From Owenia fusiformis (Eukaryota; Annelida; Polychaeta; Sabellida; Oweniidae): DNA of 64,000 nucleotides. Numbering within the stretch: position 1 is the first letter of the stretch; each line of letters starts with the position of its first letter. Shown here piece by piece: positions 1 to 15,200 of this stretch. The stretch spans positions 34,094,166-34,158,165 of the forward strand of contig CAIIXF020000011.1 of NCBI GenBank assembly GCA_903813345.2. Direction: 5' to 3'. Under the pieces are notes generated by a model that did no database searches, was not told where the DNA came from, and saw only the letters and a program-made list of their open reading frames with translations. A program made the translations under genes and the position numbers.

Positions 1-219
1 AGAGGTCTCGTAATAATATAATAATTAGATGTTAAAATGCTTTGGGTTGTCATGTCAATTAGAATCAGATGATTTGACATTTATAACAGGGAGTGATTAT
101 GAAAATGTCATTGTGAACATGGTTTGGGTTACAAACTTGCTTTCAGACAAGTATTTCTTATCTTGGATATACATATTATGATCAAGTTATCAACAATTTT
201 ATTTTTATTTCTTATACAG

Positions 220-3200
220 GTGAATGAAGCAGAGAAATGGGATGAGATACAGGAGTATTTTAACCTGCCAAAAGGCACTGTGAATGCTGGAGAGGCTTTA
301 AAACAGATTTATATCAGGTAAGACACATGCTTTTGCAAGTAAACGTGCATACATAAATCCATGTTGACTTTGTAATACCTCAAAAGCAACCTCTATTCCA
401 TTGTAAAATGTTTGGTGGGAATGTTACCAGCCCTATCATTATGAGAGTGATGTTTTTTTATTGTCTAAATGCAGCATGAACGGAGCTCTGCCAAAGTTGG
501 CTTTGTGGCAGTTAAATGAATGATCTTGTGTTGCATTACACATTACACGTGTATGAGATAGAGGCTTCTCTTACTGATATTTTTTATTTTCATTTTTGAG
601 ATAACCTCTCTGTCATGAATTGACCATGCCAATTTCAGTGGCTGCTCTTTTTCTTCAGGAACCTTCAATATACATAAGAGTATTAATTAAGTTTGTACTT
701 GTAGTGGCCAATTTCTCAAAACCCCAAATTGTATATATTGGAGACTCGTTTCTCACGCAGCTACTTGTAAAGCCTTGCAGCTCTTATATTGTAATGACAC
801 CAAGAAAAACTAATTGACTGGTTAAAATACTACTTGAGGAAATAAACTCAGAACTCAACATTTTATTTAGACAGGATTTGTGATATCATCTCTTACATTG
901 GGACACTGATCAGTGATTCACATACATTAGAGTCATTTGGAGAGAGAGGATGCCTTTTTGTTGGAAAGAGATTGCACAGGATGCAGGAAACCAATAATTG
1001 CATAATGATTTTAGTGATCTCACCAATTTTTTCTTGAATATGTTGATCCTTATTTTATCTGTTTCGATCCAAATATTTCATCATTTTGACAGTGTGCAAA
1101 ACACATTTTCAATAGGGTGGCATGTAATATTAGAATTTTCAAGATGGTGCAATACCTAGAGTAAACTTAAATACTTGATCACCCCATTAAAACATATATT
1201 CTTCGTTCCATCTCTAAGATAGACCGATGTTTAAGCACCATGCTTGATGTGATTTCTAATATTGAATCAATGTTTCTGAGACATCTCCAAGAGATAACAT
1301 TGGATATATTGAACTAGTAATTCATTTAAACCCTAAAACACTTCATCGATCAGTCTAAATCACAGTTTAACCTTGCATATTATGAGTTTGATTTAGAAAG
1401 TGAAAATGTAAAGTAAACAAATACACAGTCTGGTATTTATGTTTGTACCAACATGTATGTTTAGTTCATCAGATTATAGTTTTATATAAATGCACTATGT
1501 AATCATTTGAATTCTTAGACCAGGGATATTTTGTTATCAGCTAGTGTGATCATCTTGGATTACCAATTTATGAAGGTAAAATCAAACTGGTAAGCGAGTA
1601 TGTAATGTAATCCCATTTCATACCATGAGAATCAACAGTTAAACAGGTCTGTAGTTTAAGTAGATGAACAAATAAAGTAGAAATAATATGCTTCATCGTG
1701 ATCAATCTTGGCATGTCCCCTGTTTAGAATTTCTTTCCAAAGGAAGGCAATAGAGGTGGGGTATACACATGTAACTTAGTATATCTCATTATATCTATTA
1801 TATTTGGTATGTGAATACTATAAGCATGGCACACTGTCTAATGACACTTTTGGTAGAAGCTGGCCATTTTGAAAAATGGCTGCCATTTTTGCTATATACT
1901 TTGTAAAAATGCCAGCCATGGCTGTTCGATGGGATTTGCTATGCTTTGGCGTTGCTGTTTTCTAGTGAAAATTGCTATTAAAGAATAGGGTTTGTATAAC
2001 ATTTTTAAAAGGTGTTTCTCATGACAAAACGTGGCAATGTTGGTTTATGATTTATATTTAAAAAACAATTGATCACATCTGTGTTTTCTAAGGTTGTTAA
2101 AATGGTGCTAGTAATAGCAAGCCTGGTTTAGTATTTAGATGTAGGTCTCATACATAGGGTTGTAGTAGGATTAGAACATTTGTAACTACAACAAATATGG
2201 TCCTAAGTTTGCAATTTATTAAATATACCCTTTGTGCCAGCATTAGATCAAATGGGTGCTTCAACCTGTGCATATCCTCGCAAATACATTTTGTTCTTGT
2301 CTGTTTGCAACGGAATGACCAGTTTTCGCCAATGAAAGACAAAGTCAGTGTCAGCCAATATGGCATGGGTGATTTAATTTATGTTCACTTAATGTATTTT
2401 GGACTTGTATTTGGCTAGTAGTAGAAATATTTTGAGTAATTTGTTTTTAACAATCTACCCTACCATTGATCAATGACCAGTGTAAGTAAACATTGAAAGA
2501 AATATGTAAAAACCTCAATCTTTAGATTTATAGGTGAATGCATTGAGTGCTTTGTGACCTGTCTAAAATAAATCATGTCTCATATGAACTGATCTACGTC
2601 AAAGACAGCGACATAGAGTCACTTTGAAAAGGCAAATGCAAATTGCTTTCATTTCCCAATAGGATTGACATGGAAAGTGTCATTCTCATATTTAGAAATA
2701 TCAGACTCCTTTCTGAATCCCAGTGTTAATCAGACATGAGGGAAAGATTGAGTTTATTAAATTGAAAATTGTACTTAGTGGGGATCCAGGGGTTAACTCT
2801 TGATATATGCCTTAGATCGAATCTTCAGGCCTCCTAGTTCATCAATCAGTTCGAGAACTACGTTCCTTGCACTCAATCCACATCAAGAATGTGAAATTTT
2901 AAGTCTCGTACCACCATTTCCTCGCTCCCGGACGTATTTCTCCACTCAAACATAGTTCGCGAGGTAAGAACTGATGTTCGCATTGATGGAAGTCTAGGAG
3001 GCCTGAATCTTTGGATCGCGATATTGTCACTTCTTTAGATCAACCAATGATCAACTTTTTTGACCAAATATTAAGATGACCTTAGTTAGTGTTGACTTAA
3101 AAGATCTACCACTGAGCAGCTCATCAGATCAACTTATGAGATCATTCTTGGGATCTACACTAATATAAGTGCACTTTGGAATTAGTTTATTAGATAGTTT

Positions 3201-6200
3201 GAAAAATGCAGGAGAGTTTCTTGTAACTTAGTATATATCTATTAGTGCTTGCCTATTACTGTAAACTGACTCTACTTTCATCCATTTCAGCAACTGAACT
3301 CTAGATATTAAAAATGATACATCATGTACATTATATCAATTGAAACAGGTGGGATGGAATTCATGATCGCAATATGTCTGTTTCATGATTTATATTTGAA
3401 ACCTTTGAACATTCATCCATATACCTTAAGTTGTAAAGGATTTAATTTGTGTATGGTATTCAGTGTTTTCATAAAGATTCTTTATTCCTATGATAAAAAT
3501 TCATTATTTTGCATTGCTGGAAGCTGTGTTCTCAATTGGCCGCATATGATAGACATAACGAGTTGAAATGTGAATGTGATAGGATGTAGCTAAAATGAAT
3601 GATAAATTTGTCGAGGGAGCCTATGATGATATGCACAAAGACTGATAGACTGTTAGTTAATTTAATACTAGACACTCCTTTTAGATGTCTATAACATGAC
3701 TCGTTTGAAAAAAATTCAGATTTATTAGTAATATCTCCATAACAAGTGGAATATTGGATGTTTATAATTAATAGTGCAGTTAAGCCCTGATGAACATCGT
3801 GTTAAAACTGGCCGTGTAACAATTCATCCGCCACTTGGGAGTCATGTATCATTGACATGTAGAGTCAGTATGCGCTACATACCATATATCAAAAACCAAC
3901 AGCTTTCATCGTTGGAATTGATATCATTATGTAGATTTATAAGGTTAGAACAAAGGAAATCATATTCCCTATATTATTACTGGTTATTTGGTTCTAGCCA
4001 TCTTATAATGATTCTTGGACTATATTTCATCTTCGTTCATAATTCATACAATTCTAAAGGAGATACTGGTTGTCACTTTTCAAGTGTAAAATACATTCTG
4101 TGAATATGGTATCATCATATTTATTAACACTAGGCATGGTCCTATGAGAGGTTAATGCGATTTTGTGCATGACATACAGTGTACAAGCTTCAGATAATCA
4201 ATATTAACATTTTGACTCGCATAGGAGAATTCTATTGATTTGCCAATGTGATTTTACAGATGGATGCATATATCAACAGAACTCAAGTAATGGATGCATA
4301 TTTAATGTCATTTTGCACTGTGTATAACACATCAAATAATGAATATGAACTCTAACATATTGACGAAAACCTAGAACAGTGAAAAATCATTTGTTTCCCC
4401 GAACAGATTTATGAGTGTATGCCCAGTTCTTATGCTTTTTTTTGCCTTTTTCTATAGATATGTGTTAAATTCTAATCCATAGCCCCTATACACAGTGGTA
4501 TATGTTAACATAGTGAGACAGCTGCAACTGGTCAATGGAGCCCTTGTAATAATCAAGTAATCACTACTTTGATTATGTGCTGAGGTGAAATTGTTATTCC
4601 TTTGTCTACTCTGACACTATTCTGAAGTATATAGAAGCTTCATTCAGTATTTAGAGTTATTAGGATTTAGGATTTGTTACGATTACCTGTTATGTAAGGA
4701 TAAAGGATTTTTGTATTCTTGAGTCTTATGATTGTAAGATTCATGTGTTTTTGTAACCTTGAAAATTTCTAACTTTAGTCTTGAAAATCAGCACCCTGTA
4801 GGCCCATATTAATATGTGAACTTAATCATACTGAACCACCCTTCATTTCCTTCTCGAGGAGCCTAATAAAAAGTGTTATAAAGGAGGAAGATATTATGAT
4901 CATCGATGTAAAAGTAATTAATAAGTAATTTCTATTGATGGAAGCAAGGAGTAAAAATAAGACTCTGTATACAGGGGTTTCATGAGCCACAGGCAACAAG
5001 CGATTTTCACCAGTTGTTTTCACAAAATCGCCTGTTGTTTTTAGGGGCTTTTCATCTTTTCCATGTTAAATTCATGATTTCTGTTAATTTTGCCTTTTTT
5101 CACTTATTTAGCCTGTTGCAAGAAATTCTTATGAGACCCCTGGTATATGAACTCTTTAATGGCTGATCATCACTTCGTCCCCTACCCTGTCCAATCAGCC
5201 TTTCTTACATGATGAAAAGCCAGACCAGACTTATGGAGACCCTTACTCCTAAGAGTACTTTGTGTCCTTTCTCTTGTTTATAATGATTATGCAACAACAG
5301 TTAGTTTTCAGTTTGAGCAGCTGGTATGTTTTTAGATGAATTGAATATTTTCAATCAAATCTGTACACTTAAGATTTAATGACAAAGAAGAATGTTGGAT
5401 CATTTCCAGAAACTATTACTTTAGTCCAGTTGATAATTTCATTCGTATTAAGGGAAGTGTTTGTACATTTGGAATTTTTTGCAATTTTGAAAAGTAGACC
5501 AATGAATATTCTAGCTATTCATGCAGTATAAAACAATCCTCAATACATTAAAGCACCTTTTGTGCTAACATGAAAGATGTTGACCATGTGTGGAATGAGT
5601 TACAGTATGTTTATCTGGAAATAGCACATGGTCATGAAACTTCATCAAAATGGTTGAAAGTACACACTGACCTTAATAGGAAAAGAACTTATGACTAGTC
5701 AATGCAGAGTAAGATAAGTATAGTACAGTGTACTAGGGGTCCCGCGATTCATCGATATATCGATGCATCGGCTCGTTTGGTGACGATACGAGCGTATCGA
5801 TACGAAGACTCAAATATCGATACACCAAAAATATAATTAACATACCTGAAATCCATCATATTTTGCCGAAATCTACTGAATATTCGAATTTTTTGAGAAA
5901 TTGTTCTCATATTTTTTGTTTGGTTTGTCGCTGGACATGACATGCCCAAAATGGTGTATAAATGCGAACAGAATGCTTAGCGGATTGACAGTCAAAATGC
6001 GAACAAATAACTTGTGTCTGCTATGTCTTCGTATATCAACGTACTTTGTTTTATAATTATTCTATATACTTTTTGACAATTTAGTATGAATAAATATAAT
6101 CTTTGAACTTTTTATTCGATAGAACGCCGCGTTAAAAAATTGCCTACTAATATTGATAGCTCTAATAAAAAACCGCCGAACAATATTTACGTTCGGAGTT

Positions 6201-9200
6201 TTAATGTTGACCGGAGTTTAGAAATTGAAACTTTTTGAAAGTTTTGAAAACAATTGATAGAATTATGGCCGTGTAAATATCAAACATGGGTAGTTGTGAT
6301 ATCCTAATACGGCCCCTAATAGACAATCTACTGCAGTATTTTGTAACATTCCTCAGTAAAGGGAAAGCACAGCCGGACTTCAAAAAATATTGCAAAATAT
6401 GCATAGCTGGCTACTTTACAGCAGGTAGGCTTGATACTTGTCTTGACAATCGTTTTTATGCTGCATCTTAATCAAATGTCACAGCAAGTGATAGACTTTC
6501 AACTCAACCTCAGCTTCGTCAGTTTTGCACCCCCCTCCCCCCTCCCCCGGTTCAACTACACTATTATGTATCGTATCGTTGCTCGTATCGTGACCTGAGT
6601 ATCGAGATACGTATCGTATCGTTTCATAATGTATCGTGGGACCCCTACAGTGTACATTGAATTTTACATTATTAGCCTCTAGACTTGGATTTAGTCCCCA
6701 ATAATCATAATGCGGCTGTTGTGATATCTTTATGAAGCATCTTAGAATAGAACTGCATATATTTTCAAGAAACTGTTCAAGTTCCATGTATAGCCTCATC
6801 TACTATATCAAAGTTTGTTTATCTGGCTTATGTTGTAATGATCCTAGATCAAATAGCTGTTGCAATAAAGATTATGTAATAGATTATTGGATAGGTTAGT
6901 TTCTTGCCAAATGTTAGTATTTACAAGAAACATGTGACTTGTGTACATTTGCTCTTTGTTAGAATGAATCTGTTCATGTCTATTCCATCAAATTCCTCTT
7001 TGAAATAATTTTAATCGTTTTAATCTCATGTGTTGGCTCTTTTCCTAGAGGTGTTTTATATTTTGAAGTATTCCTGCTGGATATTTTGCTTTTAATAGGA
7101 TCCAGCTGTCCTTAAATATATACCATGTCACCTCATTCCCTCTCAAGTCTAGATATAGAGAGGGTTTGGAAAATCAGACAGTGACTTAAGATTTGAAGCT
7201 TCTTTTATGGTCACTGTGTCTAGGAAATAAATACCAATTATGTTTATTTACAGCTCAGATCCTGCATTTTGAATGCCTTCTATGTTCTAATTTAGAGGAG
7301 ATAAAGAAAATAAATTATATGGTCTTTATACTGGCATACTAATGTGATACTAACTTAATTTAATGGCTATCTACCAGGAATTTGTTAGAGGGTGCCATAT
7401 CCTTATGATTTTGAATCCATTAAACATCACACCATTCATGTTTTTGTGTTCTTGTGTTTCATAGATTTAATGTCTTAATTTATGTTTTATGTCACCACCA
7501 CAAGTGTTGACATATTGTTATGGTCTCCAGCCTTTTTATGATGGTATTAGGAGTTTGGTGGCTGTAACAAATGGCAGGTGGTGGTATTTTGCATGTTAAT
7601 GCCTTGTTTTCAATGTTTGTGCCCATTTATCTCTTTTCTATAGATTCACCAGAATGCAAATATCTTGTTCAACTTGATTGAGAGGAACCCTCATTGTTTT
7701 CAGAAGACTTAAGAGCTAGAGGATCCTCTGGAATTGTTTTGATAAATTCTGTGTCTGAATACCCTTTTAATAAGAAATTGGTTTCTCAATTTTAAAAGAG
7801 ACCTTCAACTACAGTTACTTTAACCTCTTGGTTTTTGTGTAATTTACGAAGATGTGGTGACCATATTCAGAGTATACAATGACTCTTAATAAGTTGATAC
7901 TTAAAAGTCAGTTTGACACCATGAAATAAAAACAAACATTGAAATGAGGAAACCACATTTTGCCCCACACTTAGTCTATGTTATATTTAGAATCTATTTT
8001 TGAAATTGGCAGAGAACATTTCTAAACCTAACAATGTCATTAGGTTGAAAAGTGACAATTTCCTTTTTGTATTATTTTTACCATCATATTTTTTGAATGT
8101 CAAATTACCTGTTACTTTATAACTGGCCATGTTTATTGTTATGATTATGAACCATGTTCATAGTACAAATCACCATCAAATTAATGCATTTACTAATTCA
8201 GCATGATTTAATTACTGTTAATTTGGCAATTGTTCATATTCCAACCTCAAATGATATATAACACCATATGTGGTAAGTTTATCACTGAACAATACAATCA
8301 TATCATAGGTGTCTCAATTAATATCCCTGTTTCATGATTATTTCTGTATACGGATTAGAGTGAAATCTGATGTCTCTATATAAAATGACATGTATATTAT
8401 ATTATTATGTAATAGAGAATATATTCCACATCTTCAATCTGATATATCAGAGTCCCTCCTTATATATCTAAAGCTTGTGAGAGACATACATTAACCTTTT
8501 GACTACCTGAAGTGACGACCTTGAAACCCAGAGTGACAAGAAAATCGGTTCTAAAGTTGCTTTTATTTGAACAATTTTCATCCAATTTACACAAAAAATG
8601 TTTTAAAATGTGTAGAAATGATCTCTGCTGTCTAATTTTATTAAGTTTAGCATTGAAAGTTGTATAGGTATGTAGTAAAATACCAAAGGGTGGCAAAAAT
8701 GAAAAATTCTCTGGTTTCAACCGATTTTAGAGCCTGGGATTCATGAAGTTAATTGACAGACATGCACTGGTAAGAACGAAGGTATTGTGTCTCACTTGGA
8801 AGATCATCAGCAGCAGGCACTCAGCGATCTTCTCCATTTGTTTCACCAAATTTGCCTGTTGTTTTGAAGAATTCAGCAACTGTTTCCATGTTAGATTTAT
8901 AAACTCCAATTGTTAAAATGTTACCTGTTTTTGTTTCATTCATATTGCCTGGTATCCTTAAAATCCTTAAAGCAACTTCCATTTTTGAAAACAAATCCTG
9001 GTATACAGCTGCACAATGTAAAACCAAACCCATGGTATTATTGCCGCAAGAATAAATATATTTCTCCACAATACAAATTATGCTTCTCTAGTATCTATTG
9101 AATTCAATAGTTAACCAATAAGTATGAAGATAGCGCTATAGTGAATACTATTAATAGCACCATTGATACAAAATGTATTTTTAATTCACAGGTTTACTGT

Positions 9201-12200
9201 ATTGTACCCAGCAAACCTTCCACACAAAATTGGTCTGATAGTAAACAAAGCTACCCTCTCATTCATGGTTTACCAATATATTTGCACTCAGTAACCCCAG
9301 CTAGACTGCTCACTACAGATAAATCGAAAGGCATAATATGAAGTAGCGGTTACATTAGTCATGCAGGGGCTTATTAATATAAAGGAGTATGCAGTTCTAT
9401 TATAAACAAATAGCTGAATGAATATTACATACTAAGATGTGTCTAACTTAAAATGAATCTGGAAATGAAAAGTTCTGAAATCAATAATACTGGGCATAAG
9501 AAATCTATTTATGACAGTTGCATTCTTGCATATCAAGGGTTCAAGCTAGCTATGCAGGTTGCAATACTTGTTGTGATATCATTGAACCTATCTCTGTTAA
9601 ATAAGATTATCATGATCTGATGAAATGCAGACATAACCTTACAGCTGTAAAATGTCTCCAGTACCTTACGCTGAAAGTAATCTATTTTCTTGTTATCATA
9701 ACTTGAAAACAGATTTTTGTATTTAGACTCTAAAGACAAGGATATAGTGGGTCTATATATGTTTGATTACTACACTTTTTGTTCTGGAAGTCTAAAAATA
9801 CTTGGATGTTGCATTGTTCTCTTTAATCAGAAAGTGATATTTTGATTGGAAGTATTATATATCTAGGATTCCTTTTCTTTAAATAGAAAATGAGATTTTG
9901 ATCCTGAGTTTCTCATCTTTCTATTTCCATACTAGTGTTTCGGCCATTGTTGGATCTGATGGTTTACTTGTAATGCCTGTTTTGGGTTATTATCAAGTAA
10001 GAATCGATGTTACTGATAATATTAGCTCTGATTATTTGTCAGAACCATCAATTGGTGAAATAAATTGACTGCAAGGTTTGAAAAGTGCTATAAAATACAA
10101 AAAAGAGTAAGAATGTGGAAATTGATGCAAAAATTGACCATTTATGCTGTATGTTCTTTCAGATACCTAGATGCATATGAAAAAGTATATTTCTTGGGGG
10201 AAGACCCCGACAAACCGGAGGAAGAAGATGAAGGCCATCGGCATGCCAAGAAACGAACCAATACCCCCATTACCAAGGTGGCCATGAGATACAACTACTC
10301 CCAGCATGACCTTCCAGGTAGGCAAAAGTTTCACATTTTGTTAAGAATATGTGATACAGCTCAACATGCAAAAAGTCCAAGTGGTTCTTGATTGCGCTTT
10401 CCTATCGCCACATTCCTCTTTAAAAGTTGCACATTTTGTTAAGATCTTCTTGTCAGCTTCCATATGTCATCAGGTAGGCAAAGACCAATGTTATTTATTT
10501 TGTCTGGATATATGCTAAATGTCAGGTTGCACATTCAAAGTTTGAACAGATTATTGGTTACCATGGCAATAAATAGTGAAATCTTGTAATGAATTGGTTG
10601 TGGCAACCATATTGTGACATTTCATCGGTTTAATTTTGTTCATATTAGGTCTTGCTCTCAATGCTTTGTTCACCTCAGCTTGTACTTATACATTGAGTAG
10701 AGTCTATTTCAGATGAATACATCTTCAGGTAGACAAATATTCTTCCATGCATATGGAGGAATCTCATTCTCAACATACATTCATATGTTTGACCCTACTG
10801 AGCTTGCATATCTGGTGATCATTGAATGTGTTCATTGAGATAGACAAATGGAATTTAATTAATTTATATTAAAGAATCTTCTTCAAACATGTTTGACTTC
10901 ATCTTGTATATTCAGTTCCTCATTAATGAATTACTTGATTGGTTAGAAGGTGGTTCTCTCATATATAGAGGATGTTTCATTTATTCTTGCACAGGCAGTT
11001 AGCTCTTATAATAAAATGTAGCACTTGATGCAAGAAACCTTGGCAGTGTTTGAAGTTATTTCTTGGTGTTATTTGATAGACCGCATGGAATATTAGTGTT
11101 TTACATCAGAGTGATTGAGGTCTTTAATTTCCTGTCGTACGAAAATGAGCTATGATGCTTTGTATTTCAATTAGGAGGCGAATCTAACTGATGCTCTTAA
11201 TGCACTTTTCATATTTATGAAGTGATACCCCGGTATTCCGGTAACTGGGCAATGTATCTGCTGTTCAAAACTGTTAAATCCATGAATTCTGACATGTTTT
11301 GAAAAAATGTTTACATTCAGTAAAACATAAAGTTTGCACCCATTTGAGAAAATCCTGGATTCTCCCAATTATATTACATGGGGAGTTCAGCTATGATATT
11401 CTTGTACAGGGTTGCATCTAGATATGTCATGTTACATATTATATATGTCCATATGGTATTACTTGTTGTCATAAATTACACATGTTGCACTATTACAGCA
11501 CAAAAGTTGCATATATATTAACTCTTTTCTGCTGAAGTTAATCCTGAAAAACGCGTAAAAATTGACAAAAATGACAGTCTTCGTCTTTAAAAAATCATAA
11601 CTCTGAAAGTATTGGTCAGAACATAGTAAAACTATACAGTTTTGGAAAGGAAATTGTATAATCTATCTGTTTAGAGTATAAAAAGATATACCCCCTGTCC
11701 TGTTATTAGACTCCCAAGGGTTAAAATAAAAATCCTCAACAGAATCTGAGTCAGTACTTGAGTTTGAGGAGTCATAATCATCCTCTGAGTCTGATAATGA
11801 CAACACAAAGCTTCCCCAAGATCCAATTCATCATCAGTTTCAATGTCACTTTCAGCTGGGATATTTACTATCCTATCCCGCATCGGCCACAGTTCTGGGC
11901 GTCTAGGCATTGATTGTCTACCTAGGCATCGTAATTAACTAAAGTTGAAATGATTCTTTGTTCATAAACTTGTTTATTGATCGATTAAAGCAGGAAAAAT
12001 CAAAAAATTGTTAAATTTTTTTGACTGAACTACTGAGCATGCGCGGAGTTTTAATTACACTGGACGAAAAACGTCCCTGGGGCAAGTTAGGTGGGCGTGG
12101 CAGCTGACAATAGCGGGAGATTCAAAAAGTCGTAAAAACGCATAAATCAGCGAAAAGGAGTTAAATGAAGGTTTTGATTAGGTTTGATGCCCATATTACT

Positions 12201-15200
12201 TTATGATTGAAATTATATTGCTGTACAAGATTAAATGTTTGACTAATTTTTGCTTTCGCACTTGCTAATATATCTACTTGTCTTTTGTGAAATTCACTTA
12301 TGGTACACCCTACCTCTGGCCTTTCCATTATTTACCTAATTAGTTATCATGTACATTACCCGATGAATGTGAACAAGTGCCTAGGCTCCACCCTGTCTCT
12401 TGTCTTCTCTTATGGTCATTATACCACGGCGCTGTATCCGAACTGCATGCATGATATGCACGCAATTTAAGCTGCGCACATTGTATGCACGCAGTTTGTA
12501 TACTTAGTCCAGTATAATCTCCCTGACATAAACCTGATACACTACATCTAAATTATTTTTTGTAGAATATATCCGAGAAAACCATGGGATGTCTGACAAG
12601 TTTGCCCCACTGGCTCCATATGGTGCTCTGGAGATGTCCCTGCTCTCTGGTTTGCCTAATGAGGTTGATTTTGCCATCAATGTCTGTACGTTGTTATCTA
12701 ATGAGGGCAAACATGCACTCAGGGTTGAGGAGGCACCTAAATTGATAGACTTACTTATGGCACATATAGGCATTTTTCATGAAGGTATGTTGACATCACA
12801 GATTGTATCATATTTTGGATTTTGGAAGTTGTCTTGTACCAACTTGAAAATCTATTTACTCCTACTTCACAATGAAAAGTAGCTTGAAGTCTTGGCATAT
12901 TTTGACCAACTTTGGTCATATTACAGTGGAAATCATGTTTTATTTTATAACAAAAAATGATACGTTTTAATTGAATGCTAAAAATGGTATTATGACCGTG
13001 TGTCTTGGAGAAACAAATCCAATGTATTTTGTTAGAAATAAAAAATAATGGCATTTCCCCTCGTCGCAAACTTTGCATTCATGTGTTCTCTATCTGTAGG
13101 TCCTGGAGCACTAACTAGTCTATATGACCATGCATGGAGGCCAGTCACCAAGAGGAACTTTGTGAGGGTGAGTCTTACTTTCATACAACTTCAAGCTGTA
13201 CCTCTATCTTGCTAAAAAGCACCCTTACTTCCTTATGCAGGAATTTTAGACAAATTTGACCTCAAGGCTTCTCAGTCTGGGGTCACAAAACATGGCAGAC
13301 ATAAAACAGTTCCCCTCAAAAATGTAAACTCATAATATTGAGGGTTGGGTAAGAAATGTGGTTATGGAATTAAATTGTATCATTTGAATTAAAATCCTCA
13401 TGGTGTTTATGTTTCAGTTCTGGTATGATAGTGTAGAGGACACAGACCTTCATGATCTCATTGGCTGCGAGGATATGGTCAAACATTGCGGTAAGTCATA
13501 CTCGGACTATAGAAAATGTTAATGGCAGAATATGTTCATGGCACTTTTCCCAAGAAATGAGGTCATTGTAAAGCACCATTTCAAAATATTTACAAAATAA
13601 CATAGCCACAAAGACTTGATCGTCTCTAGAAAATGGGTTATTCTCAAATAAATAAAGGAATAAACCCCAAGAATCCAAGATTCTATGAATTGTGATGCAA
13701 TATTTTGAGTCATACATACTCTATAATAAATGGATCTCCCATTCAGTTTGTTTTTGTGATATCATTCATCAAATGAGATTGTTGATTATAGATACAAGAC
13801 AGCTATGTGGCAGTGATGTTCTGAACCTTGGTACAGAGCTAGGAATCAGGAATATGGAGGGTCAACGTGTACTGCAGCTAGCCAATATATTCCGTAATCT
13901 CTCATTTGAAGAAGACAATGTACAACCATTAGCTGGCAATATACTTATATTCAGGTACGTCTATTCAGAAAAAGTAATATACTGATGCTCAGAAAATTGC
14001 ACTTATGTTTCTAATTCTGAAAAACCCCTGTGTAAAAAATGAAAATTGCTCATTTATTCCATAGGTTCCTTTTGCAACTAACACACTACATTTATTTTAC
14101 AAGAGCACCGTCAAAAGAAAATGGAAATGATTGCTTAATTTTCCCATAGGTTATATGTTACTAGCACATTGTAAAAACCCTGTTTATAGAAAATGAAAAT
14201 GGTTGATAAAATGGTTGCTTTTAGGTTCCTTATGCTACTAGCTCATTGTAAATTCTCTGAACTGAAGCAGCTTGGTCTGGATACATTGGGGAACCTCTCC
14301 CTGCAGTTGGTGCTAGATCCCATAGATGTGAGAAACACACAGCTATTAATGGAGACCCTGTGCAAATGTATAGCATCTCCTGATAAATTTGAAGTAGTTC
14401 GAGGTAAGTCCTTTTATTATCCCATCGAACGAAGTTCGGAGGGATATAGGGAACGCCTCCGTCCGTCCGTACGTACGTACGTCCGTACGTCCGTCCGTCC
14501 GTCCGTCCGGGCAATAACTCAAATACCGTTGGCCCGATTTTTTTCATATTTTGTACACATATACCCTATGGGGGTAGAAGTTCTGCTCGAAAGCCAATTT
14601 TCAAAATGGCCGCTCATTTAAAAATGGCGGCCATTTTAGTGCCGATTTTAATTTAGGTGCAATATGTAAAACTGTAATAGCAATATGTTTTAAATGTAAA
14701 AAATTATATAGGACATTGATAAAGCTAGAAATAGAGATATTAAAGAAGCACATGGCAGCCATCTTGAAAAATGGCGGCCTTTACTCGTTATTTTACGATT
14801 TTTGCAGTAACTCAAAAAGTAGTGGAGCGATTTTGTTCATATTTGGTTTGTGAATACTATAAGCATGCCACACTGTCTAATGACAGTATTGGTAGGAGGC
14901 GGCCATTTTTCAAAATGGCCGCCATTTTAATGTATTTTACTATAACTCGAAAAGTAGTGGAGCGATTTTGTTCATATTTGGTATGTGAATACTATAAAGA
15001 AAAAGCATATTACTTCTTCTGATGACAACTTGGCTAGTAAGCAACCATTTTGAAAATGGTGGCCTTTCTTATGTGTGTTATTTTATGATATTTGCTGTAT
15101 ATTTCGTTTGTTAAAATGCCAGCCATTTCTGTTCGATGGGATTCGCTACGCTTTTGCGTTGCCGTTGTTCTGGTTCTTGTATCATCCATAGATATAGATT

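Larger units (their letters stand above)
318..10162 (+). other. 9.8-kb ARID2 intron, mostly non-coding
   Basis: This intron splits the ARID domain between IYI-R and YLDAYEK. It contains no coding exon that I can support. The longer open frames (for example 3774-4103, 6479-6799, 8821-9069) lack domains and follow local AT-rich or repeat sequence. It holds a repeat fragment at about 1830-1970, a palindromic MITE at 2817-3018, a hAT element at 5734-6647, a GTCACCACC element at 7490-7610 and a diverged repeat pair at about 4975-5110 and 8815-8960. The remainder shows nothing I recognise. Confidence 0.75.

Noticed and set aside
6479-6799. 106-codon minus frame spanning the right end of the hAT element
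   Set aside because: It crosses the element boundary at 6647 and includes simple GGGGG sequence, so it cannot be an old gene.
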